Below, piece after piece: positions 23,003 to 28,240 of a stretch of DNA of 32,311 nucleotides (its first letter is position 1; the number at the start of each line of letters is the position of its first letter). The notes below the pieces were generated by a model, which saw only the letters and a program-made list of their open reading frames with translations, did not search any database and had not been told where the DNA came from. Origin of the DNA: a bacterium (GTDB lineage Bacteria; Patescibacteriota; Microgenomatia; Levybacterales; UBA12049). Both the position numbers and the translations under genes were made by a program. Where the stretch lies: positions 1-32,311 of the forward strand of contig JAKAMH010000001.1 in assembly GCA_021813005.1 (NCBI GenBank). The letters are read 5' to 3'.

Positions 23003-23365
23003 GCAATTTTTGGGAGATCTTGCATCTGCCTTTCGGCTACAAATGTACTACTATACTTATAGTCGATGAGGGTGGTTGATATTTCAGTGGCGGGGTTGGT
23101 TCAGGTGCCAAGCGCAGCTTCGTTTTCTCCGCAATGTGCCCCTCTTGTCATCCCAGCACAATGGCCGGCTCTGGTAGACTGGGTTTTGTCCTCCATCAAA
23201 CTCCCGTGCTCAGCATCTGTCCCTCTCTCTGAACCTGCGATTAATGTTAATAACTCACCTCACGCATGTCGTTTTGATCTTACTTATAATTTGAAAGATT
23301 CTTCCCCCGCTAAGCGGGGTCAGAATGACATGCATAACCTGAGTTAATAAATAATAGTACAGTAC

Positions 23366-23397
23366 ATAACTATATTACTATATAGTAATATAGTTAT
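23366..23397. repeat. Perfect 32-bp AT-rich palindrome
   Basis: Sixteen-base arms (ATAACTATATTACTAT and its complement) meet with no loop, centred at 23381/23382. It is followed by AGTTTTATTG. It could be a cruciform, a dimeric protein's site, or a terminator hairpin. No other repeat in the window is as long and perfect without a loop. Confidence 0.95.
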
Positions 23398-23399
23398 AG

Positions 23400-23830
23400 T
23401 TTTATTGTGAAAGAGCGGTTGTAAAGAAGGTTAGTGCATGAGCCTGCAAGAAGTGCGGAAGAGAATTCAGCTTTGCAATGGGAAATTCATCCACCTTCGC
23501 GTAGCACCAAGAGAGTTAGTTCGCGGGTCAGCCCCACTTAGCGAGGCTATGACAAGCCAAGGCGGTTTCTCCGATCAACTAGAGTTCAGGTCACAGACTC
23601 CCAAATGGGAGATGATGACCTGCAGGTAACTTGGAAATACCAGGTCAGGAGACCTTGAAATCTGGAGTATACTACTACATAGTAATAGACTCCAGACAGA
23701 ATGAACATATAATTGCTGAAGGTAGTTCAGGAGTGATACTGTGTACTGAGGCCGGGTCTCCTGCGTAGTAAGCTAGGGCGGAAGATGGAGGACGAATAAC
23801 TTCATAGAAGCATACCAATCCATTACCAGT
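23400..23830 (+). ncRNA. Candidate structured RNA of unknown class
   Basis: Several strong hairpins follow one another: CAGGTCA/TGACCTG (23587-23593/23616-23622) enclosing CTCCC/GGGAG (23598-23602/23607-23611, AAAT loop); AGGTC/GACCT with an AGGA tetraloop (23642-23655); TCTGGAGT/ACTCCAGA (23661-23668/23689-23696) enclosing TACTA/TAGTA; and CAGGAG/CTCCTG (23728-23733/23758-23763). Further up, GAATT (23462-23466) can pair with AATTC (23484-23488). I could not match it to RNase P RNA, tmRNA, 6S, SRP RNA or a group I/II intron by their conserved cores. Ends and strand are uncertain; the plus strand is preferred because the hairpin at 23878-23928 would terminate it. Confidence 0.4.
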
Positions 23831-23877
23831 ATTTCTTTCTGACCTCTACCCGGATCTCAGGCACTGTTTGCGGTTTT

Positions 23878-23928
23878 ATCACGACACCGTCATCTTGGGT
23901 TCGCCTTAGATGACAGGGGTGATCTTTT
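23878..23928 (+). terminator. Terminator-like hairpin
   Basis: Outer stem ATCAC/GTGAT (23878-23882/23919-23923) and inner stem GTCATCT/AGATGAC (23889-23895/23908-23914) around a 12-base loop, followed by CTTTTAG. The T-run is short (4), so it is a weak intrinsic terminator; it may also be a member of the GTCAT repeat family. Confidence 0.45.
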
Positions 23929-24084
23929 AGAGGAAAATTTTTTCCCGCCATGGCGGCGCGCGCGCGTTGACAGAGTAGTGTCGGGAAAGTAAATTCCGCC
24001 TAAATTTCGTCACGAAGTTCCGGCATTAGATATGCCACTTTCCTGTTTTGGATGGGGTATCCCACCAGTAGCAGGAGACGCGTA

Positions 24085-24113
24085 TTGCATTTCTCGGAAG
24101 TTGAAGTTATAAT
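24085..24113 (+). promoter_or_regulatory. Promoter of rpsB
   Basis: TTGCAT (24085-24090), 17-base spacer, perfect TATAAT (24108-24113). Predicted start near 24120 gives a leader of about 130 bases, much longer than for other genes here. Confidence 0.75.
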
Positions 24114-24119
24114 ACACTT

Positions 24120-24251
24120 CATTACACTCCGCATAGAGCTTACGACGGCTACATTTATTTGCCGCATGAGCGCTTATACGGGGTGAGCACGCACGCTCCA
24201 TTAAAGAATCCTGGGTAAATATCCCTAAGGGGCGGAGGTAAAAGGATTATT
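24120..24251 (+). promoter_or_regulatory. rpsB 5' leader with Shine-Dalgarno site
   Basis: Small stems CGGC/GCCG (24146-24149/24161-24164) and GAGC/GCTC (24185-24188/24195-24198) precede GGAGGT (24234-24239) and AAGGA (24242-24246), the latter 5 bases before the ATG. Long leaders of rpsB are bound by S2 in E. coli; autoregulation here is inference. Confidence 0.45.
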
Positions 24252-25121
24252 ATGAGGACACTAACACTCGAAGAACTGCTGGAAGCCGGTTGCCATTTTG
24301 GCCATCAGGTGACACGTCAAAACCCCAAGGCGCGGGATTATATTTTTGAAGCCCGTGACAATATCCACATTATCGATCTTGCCAAAACCAAGGAAGGCCT
24401 GGAAGAGGCAGCAGGATATGTGAAAGACGTAGCCAAGAAAGGCGGCTCTATGCTTGTTCTTGCCACCAAGCGACAGGCAGAAGGAGTTATCAAAGAGGAG
24501 CTTGAGCGGGCAGCCAAAGACGAGGTGACAGGTTTGTACTCCGTCACCAAGCGCTGGATCGGCGGCACACTCACCAACTTCCAGGAAGTTTCCAAAAACT
24601 ACAAGAAACTCAAAGATCTGTCGGAGAAACTAACCAGCCGACAGGCGCAAACAGGCTACACCAAAAAGGAAATCGGCCAATGGGAAAAGACGCGCCAGAA
24701 GCTCTCTGTTTACTACGGCGGCATACAGGAGATGTCCCGACTGCCGGATGTGCTGTTTATCATTGATACGCACCTTGAGAACCTGGCGGTTCGTGAAGCA
24801 CGGGAGCTGGGGATCAAGGTGGTTGGCATCACAGACACCAATGCCGATCCGACACTGGTAGACTATGCAATTCCTGCCAATGATGATGCCGTAGGATCCA
24901 TCAAAATAATTGCAGAGTATATTATTGATGCCTGGATTGAAGGGAGACGGGCCATGAAGCTGCAGGGTGAGAAGGCTGTCAGGGAGGCAGAGAAAAAGGA
25001 AGCTGACGGAAAGAAGGCAGCAGAAAAAGCTGCTCAAAAAGCGGCAGCTGTTAAGCAGGTAAAAAAGGTAAAAGTAGAAGACTTACAGGGAGAAAAGATA
25101 CCTGCAGCCAAAAAGGCATAA
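24252..25121 (+). CDS. rpsB: 30S ribosomal protein S2
   Basis: S2 of the small ribosomal subunit, 289 residues. The canonical start (LTLEELLEAGCHFGHQVTRQNPKARDYIFEARDNIHIIDLAKT) is followed by KRWIGGTLTNFQ, RLPDVLFIIDTHLENLAVREARELGIKVVGITDTNADPTLVDYAIPANDDAVGSI split over about 155-215: the complete S2 core. The C-terminal 55 residues are an Ala/Lys-rich tail (KKAAEKAAQKAAAVKQ) longer than in E. coli S2. Its own promoter, long leader and Shine-Dalgarno site mark it as the head of an rpsB-tsf unit, although a 92-base repeat now separates it from tsf. Confidence 0.98.
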   Translation: MRTLTLEELLEAGCHFGHQVTRQNPKARDYIFEARDNIHIIDLAKTKEGLEEAAGYVKDVAKKGGSMLVLATKRQAEGVIKEELERAAKDEVTGLYSVTKRWIGGTLTNFQEVSKNYKKLKDLSEKLTSRQAQTGYTKKEIGQWEKTRQKLSVYYGGIQEMSRLPDVLFIIDTHLENLAVREARELGIKVVGITDTNADPTLVDYAIPANDDAVGSIKIIAEYIIDAWIEGRRAMKLQGEKAVREAEKKEADGKKAAEKAAQKAAAVKQVKKVKVEDLQGEKIPAAKKA

Positions 25122-25213
25122 TGTCATTCTGATACCTCGCGGAGCGAGGAGAAGAATCCAGCACTTGAGAATAAGAAAGATCCTTCTCCGCCAGCCGGCG
25201 GATCTGGATGACA
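25122..25213. repeat. MITE-like repeat between rpsB and tsf
   Basis: Begins at the base after the rpsB stop. Ends TGTCAT and ATGACA are inverted; inside are CCTCGC-GGA-GCGAGG (25134-25148) and the near-palindrome CCGCCAGCCGGCGG (25188-25201). GTCATTCTGA plus GAAGAATCC marks it as a GTCATTCTGA-type dispersed repeat. It forms a long hairpin in the rpsB-tsf mRNA. Confidence 0.85.
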
Positions 25214-25226
25214 AAGAAACAACACT

Positions 25227-25691
25227 ATGGCAAACAAAATAGATCTCCAACAGCTGAAAAAACTCCGCGCCGAAACCTCGGCATCCGTCTCTGATTGCCG
25301 TACCGCGCTTGACGAGTCAAATGGTGACTACACCAAAGCCCTGGCGTGGCTCAAAAAGCGGGGTCTGGAAAAGGCTGAAAAGAAAGCTGACAGGGAAACA
25401 TCCCAGGGCATTATTGACAGCTACATCCACGCAGGCGGTAAGGTGGGAGTGCTTCTGGAGCTGCTTTGTGAGACAGACTTTGTCGCCAAGACGGATGAGT
25501 TTAGGAATCTGGCCCATGAAATCGAGATGCAAGTCGCGGCGATGAACCCTGAGAACACAGACGAGCTGTTGAATCAGGAATATATCAGAGACGGCTCACA
25601 GACGGTGGAGCAGCTTATAAAAGGCGTCATCGGCAAACTCGGTGAAAATATCTCAGTCGGCCGCTTTCAGCGCTTCGCCATTGGGGAGTAA
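25227..25691 (+). CDS. tsf: Elongation factor Ts (short form)
   Basis: Nucleotide exchange factor for EF-Tu. The N-terminal UBA-like domain (LRAETSASVSDCRTALDESNGDYTKALAWLKKRG, about 14-46) is followed by the conserved TDFVAKTDEF (83-92) that contacts EF-Tu, then one half of the core domain. At 154 residues it is much shorter than E. coli EF-Ts (about 280) and shorter than the Thermus form, keeping only the N-domain and a single core subdomain, so it may work as a dimer as Thermus EF-Ts does. No clear Shine-Dalgarno site precedes the ATG; a dispersed repeat ends 13 bases upstream. Confidence 0.96.
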   Translation: MANKIDLQQLKKLRAETSASVSDCRTALDESNGDYTKALAWLKKRGLEKAEKKADRETSQGIIDSYIHAGGKVGVLLELLCETDFVAKTDEFRNLAHEIEMQVAAMNPENTDELLNQEYIRDGSQTVEQLIKGVIGKLGENISVGRFQRFAIGE

Positions 25692-25702
25692 CCGCTTCAA
25701 TC

Positions 25703-25731
25703 TTGCAAATTCCTATCTCTTTCTGTATAGT
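25703..25731 (+). promoter_or_regulatory. Promoter of frr
   Basis: TTGCAA (25703-25708), 17-base spacer, TATAGT (25726-25731), 10 bases before the ATG at 25742: leader of about 4 bases, no Shine-Dalgarno site. Confidence 0.6.
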
Positions 25732-25741
25732 CTAGTTACCT

Positions 25742-26305
25742 ATGGATCAGGAAGTAACCAGCCGGACAAAACAAAAGATTGAGAAAGTTCTCGAAGTGCT
25801 GCGCACGGACCTCGGCACTATCCGCAGCAGTAGGGCTACCCCCGCACTAGTTGAAAATCTCGTAATCCCGGTTTACGGCGGCAGTACCAAGATGAGAGTC
25901 GTGGAACTTGCGACGATTGCCTCAAGTGACGCACAAACACTTGTCCTGACTCCGTTTGACCAGTCTATCATCAATGAAATCCAAAAGGGTATCCAGGATG
26001 CCAGTACCGGGCTGACACCTGTCGTGGACGGGCAGATCGTTCGGATTACCATGCCGCAGCTCTCTGAGGAGAGACGGCAAGAGTTGATCAAACTGATGAA
26101 GCACAAGCTTGAGAATGGGCGTATCATGGTGCGCCAAGTCCGCCACGAGGAGATGTCGGAGATCAAGAAGCTGGTAGATGCCAAGGAAATTTCAGAGGAT
26201 GATCAGCATCGGCTTGAAAAAGAGGTTCAAAAGGCAGTTGACGAGGCGACGGAGATGATTGAGCATTACGGGAAACAGAAGGAAGAAGAACTCCTCAGTA
26301 TTTGA
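25742..26305 (+). CDS. frr: Ribosome recycling factor
   Basis: Splits post-termination ribosomes with EF-G. The 187-residue protein has the full RRF outline: EVLRTDLGTIRSSRATPALVENLVIPVYGG near the N-terminus, LTPFDQSIINEIQKGIQDA, the hinge after GLTPVVDGQIVRITMPQLSEERRQELIKLMKHKLENGRIMVRQVRHE, and a C-terminal helix. Length is standard (185). In many bacteria pyrH lies between tsf and frr; it is missing here. The gene has its own promoter and is followed by degenerate heptad repeats and a four-helix-bundle gene. Confidence 0.97.
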   Translation: MDQEVTSRTKQKIEKVLEVLRTDLGTIRSSRATPALVENLVIPVYGGSTKMRVVELATIASSDAQTLVLTPFDQSIINEIQKGIQDASTGLTPVVDGQIVRITMPQLSEERRQELIKLMKHKLENGRIMVRQVRHEEMSEIKKLVDAKEISEDDQHRLEKEVQKAVDEATEMIEHYGKQKEEELLSI

Positions 26306-26310
26306 TGGCG

Positions 26311-26345
26311 TAGAGCATAGCGCAGAGAGGTTAGAGTTATGAGAA
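26311..26345 (+). repeat. Degenerate heptad repeat (TAGAGCA type)
   Basis: Five 7-base steps TAGAGCA, TAGCGCA, GAGAGGT, TAGAGTT, ATGAGAA begin 5 bases after the frr stop. The unit is the reverse complement type of AGCTCTA found on the other side of the next gene (26717-26758), so the gene lies between inverted arrays. Confidence 0.55.
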
Positions 26346-26355
26346 GGGAGGAAAT

Positions 26356-26718
26356 ATAGCTTTTCGCTTCGAAAAACTTACTATCTGGACGGATGCAATA
26401 GCGCTTGCCACAGACATTTATTTGATTACAGAGAATTTTCCGAAAGAGGAACTTTTTTCACTAACGAGCCAACTTAGGAGGTCAGTTAGCGCCATTTCTG
26501 CAAATATTGCTGAAGGTTCTGGTAGTACATCTAAAAAAGAGTTTTGTAGATATCTAGATATTGCTGCTAAGTCTACCTACGAAGTCGTTTCTCATTTAGA
26601 GATTGCAAGGATTCAGAAATATATTACGGAAGAGGAAAAGCAAGTATTGTATACAAGAGCAGAACATTTGGTTAGAAAGATAAGGTCGTTAAATAACACC
26701 TTAAGTAAAGGCGCCTAG
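26356..26718 (+). CDS. Four-helix-bundle protein (23S rRNA intervening-sequence family)
   Basis: The frame reads AFRFEKLTIWTDAIALATDIYLITENFPKEELF, then LTSQLRRSVSAISANIAEGSGS and SHLEIARIQKYI. This is the full-length four-helix-bundle family (S23/IVP-like), whose members start with FRFEKLxxW. The canonical-looking TTG at 26422 would delete the first helix. Upstream of the conserved start there is no ATG, GTG or TTG back to a TAG at 26332; the only candidate is ATA at 26356, 4 bases after GGGAGG (26346-26351). Alternatively an ATG at 26339 in another frame leads into a TAG (26357) and a frameshift is needed. About 120 residues, the normal length. Role unknown; related genes are found in rRNA insertions and scattered in genomes. 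Confidence 0.75.
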   Translation: MAFRFEKLTIWTDAIALATDIYLITENFPKEELFSLTSQLRRSVSAISANIAEGSGSTSKKEFCRYLDIAAKSTYEVVSHLEIARIQKYITEEEKQVLYTRAEHLVRKIRSLNNTLSKGA

Positions 26719-26758
26719 CTCTCGGCTCTGTGCACTTAGCTCTAAGCTCTATGCGCCT
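26717..26758 (+). repeat. Degenerate heptad repeat (AGCTCTA type), six units
   Basis: AGCTCTC, GGCTCTG, TGCACTT, AGCTCTA, AGCTCTA, TGCGCCT follow directly on the stop codon of the four-helix-bundle gene, bounded by GCGCCTAG at both ends (26711-26718 and 26753-26760). It ends shortly before the rseP promoter. Confidence 0.7.
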
Positions 26759-26773
26759 AGTCCTCCCGCGTCG

Positions 26774-26782
26774 TGCTATAAG
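26774..26782 (+). promoter_or_regulatory. Extended -10 of the rseP-type gene
   Basis: TG-C-TATAAG ends 9 bases before the ATG at 26792; no clear -35 box. Short-leader layout as elsewhere in the window. Confidence 0.5.
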
Positions 26783-26791
26783 GATACTCTG

Positions 26792-27985
26792 ATGATTTTG
26801 TCGGTTATTGTTTTCCTTGTCATCCTCAGTCTGCTCGTTCTGATCCATGAAGCCGGCCACTTTCTGACAGCCAAGAAATTCGGTATCAAGGTTGAGGAGT
26901 TTGGGTTTGGATTTCCGCCCCGTGTCTGGGGAAAGAAGCGGGGAGAGACGCTTTATTCAATTAACTTGTTACCGATCGGCGGCTTTGTCAAACTCTACGG
27001 TGAGGATGAGGCAGGGGGAGGCAGCATTAAGATCAAAGATCAAAGATCAAAGATCAAAGATCTCAATAAAGCCTTCTTTGGCAGGCCCGTCTGGCAGCGG
27101 GCACTTGTCATTCTGGCAGGCGTGATCATGAATGCCGGGCTGGCTGTGGTTATTTTTTATGTCTTTTTGGCTATGGTCAACTTTCAGGCTCCTGTCCCGT
27201 GTATCGGCGATTCAAACGCGTTTATCTTGGTACATAAGGAATATATCAACCGGCAGAGCAGTTGTAACGTTGTCATCAGTGAAGTTGAGAAAAACTCGCC
27301 GGCCCAAAGGGGAGGTATCACATCCGGTTCAAAAATCCTCGCGGTTAACGGTGAGACGATTATTGATCCCGACTCATTTATCCAAATTGTCAACAAAAAC
27401 GCCGGTCATTCGGTGGCTATTACCTGGGAAAATCTGAAGACCGGGCATGTCTACACCAAGGACATCACGCCGCGGCAAAAAATCAAACCCAATGAGGGGA
27501 GACTGGGTGTTGCCTTTCCCTACGACGGGATCATCTTGCAATATAAGACGCCGCTTGAGAAAGTGCTTTCCGGGTTCACCCACCCTGTGAATTTAATGAT
27601 TTTTCAGTACCAGGCAATCGCGCATTTTGTGGCGGTTTACATCAAGACCGGCGACTTTTCTTCCATTGCTCAGAATGTCTCGGGTCCGGTGGGTATCGCG
27701 TCCGTGGTAAATCAGACGGTTGTCCAGCATGCAGCCTTGCGGGATAAAATCGCCATGATACTCAATCTCTCCGGTCTTTTGTCTATCTCACTGGCGTTCT
27801 TCAATGTCCTGCCTATCCCGGCGCTTGACGGCGGACGGCTGTTTTTTATCCTGATCGAGGGCGTTGTGGGTAAAAAAGTAAATCCCCAAATTGAGGGGTA
27901 CATACACGCGGCAGGTATGGTGTTTCTTCTCGGACTGATTGTACTTATCACCTATAAAGATATTCTCCAATTGCTTCATCCCTAG
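26792..27985 (+). CDS. rseP: RseP/M50 family site-2 protease
   Basis: An intramembrane zinc metalloprotease of 397 residues that cleaves single-pass membrane proteins. The zinc motif HEAGH (19-23) lies in the first membrane helix; the GFGFPPRV and LLPIGGFVKLYGED segments follow; the second membrane helix starts at WQRALVILAGVIMNAGLAVVIFY. One PDZ domain (about 165-230) occupies the periplasmic-side loop. The third zinc ligand is in the NVLPIPALDGGRLFFILIEGV motif near the C-terminus, and a last helix ends the protein. All catalytic residues are present. A 32-base heptad repeat in the gene adds KIKDQRSKIKDL between GGFVKLYGED and the second helix. It stands where other genomes have it downstream of frr, but cdsA and uppS are absent between. 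Confidence 0.95.
   Translation: MILSVIVFLVILSLLVLIHEAGHFLTAKKFGIKVEEFGFGFPPRVWGKKRGETLYSINLLPIGGFVKLYGEDEAGGGSIKIKDQRSKIKDLNKAFFGRPVWQRALVILAGVIMNAGLAVVIFYVFLAMVNFQAPVPCIGDSNAFILVHKEYINRQSSCNVVISEVEKNSPAQRGGITSGSKILAVNGETIIDPDSFIQIVNKNAGHSVAITWENLKTGHVYTKDITPRQKIKPNEGRLGVAFPYDGIILQYKTPLEKVLSGFTHPVNLMIFQYQAIAHFVAVYIKTGDFSSIAQNVSGPVGIASVVNQTVVQHAALRDKIAMILNLSGLLSISLAFFNVLPIPALDGGRLFFILIEGVVGKKVNPQIEGYIHAAGMVFLLGLIVLITYKDILQLLHP
27031..27062 (+). repeat. GATCAAA heptad array inside rseP
   Basis: Four perfect GATCAAA units plus GATC lie inside the coding frame. Three units make 21 bases and encode one period of IKDQRSK. None of the three forward frames of the unit contains a stop codon. Confidence 0.97.
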
Positions 27986-28015
27986 ACACTGCTTGGAACC
28001 GACTCGGGACGTACT

Positions 28016-28158
28016 CAGGCTACTTACGTACTTTTTGTCATCCTGAGAGAGCTTTTCTATGTCATTCTGAGTGTAACGAAGAATCTTTTAGATCCTTCAC
28101 TTTGTTCAGGATGACATTGCCTGTTACGCTCAGAATGACAGGTTTTGCGTAAGTCCTG
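28016..28158. mobile_element. MITE-like element with nested inverted repeats
   Basis: The ends match as inverted repeats of about 30 bases: left CAGGCTACTTACGTAC then TTTTTGTCATCCTGAG; right, read inward on the other strand, CAGGACTTACGCAAAACC then TGTCATTCTGAG. Inside are TGTCATTCTGAG-T-GTAAC (28060 on) and its partner near 28122-28140, and a TGTCATCCTGA/TTCAGGATGACA pair. No open frame is inside. It lies between the rseP and membrane-protein genes. Confidence 0.6.
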
Positions 28159-28240
28159 TTCAGACGGCCAACAGGTTACAACAAATCTTGAAATATCTCT
28201 GGTATTTTCCTCCCAAATCTGATTGACTGGAAGAGGGTAT

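Larger units (their letters stand above)
22991..24251. other. 1.26-kb region without a convincing protein gene
   Basis: Open frames here are short and their translations look non-protein-like. The least weak is 23066-23347 (plus, 93 codons), which has a -10-like TATACT 8 bases upstream of its ATG, but its C-terminal part is the translation of a dispersed repeat. The region holds, in order: the hairpin repeat CCCCGCTAAGCGGGG (23305-23319) inside a GTCATTCTGA/GAAGAATC-type element (minus orientation), a 32-bp palindrome, a structured RNA candidate, a terminator-like hairpin, a GC-rich palindrome with a CG run (23945-23966), and the rpsB promoter and leader. Confidence 0.7.

Noticed and set aside
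23066..23347. 93-codon plus-strand frame with a -10-like box 8 bases upstream
   Set aside because: Composition is unlike the neighbouring proteins and its end is the translation of a dispersed hairpin repeat; kept only as part of the non-coding region.
23636..23650. TACCAGGTCAGG inside the RNA candidate matches the conserved arm of SRP (4.5S) RNA
   Set aside because: The partner sequence GGAAGGAAGCAGCC is missing; here the stretch closes into its own AGGTC/GACCT hairpin instead.
23400..23830. RNase P RNA, tmRNA, or group I/II intron
   Set aside because: No GAGGAAAGTCC or ACAGAA core of RNase P, no tmRNA ends or tag frame, no domain V of group II introns, and no P3/P8 arrangement within the P7-like pairing expected for group I.
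24010..24201. 63-codon minus-strand frame over the rpsB promoter and leader
   Set aside because: It overlaps a perfect promoter, has no start signals and no recognisable sequence features.
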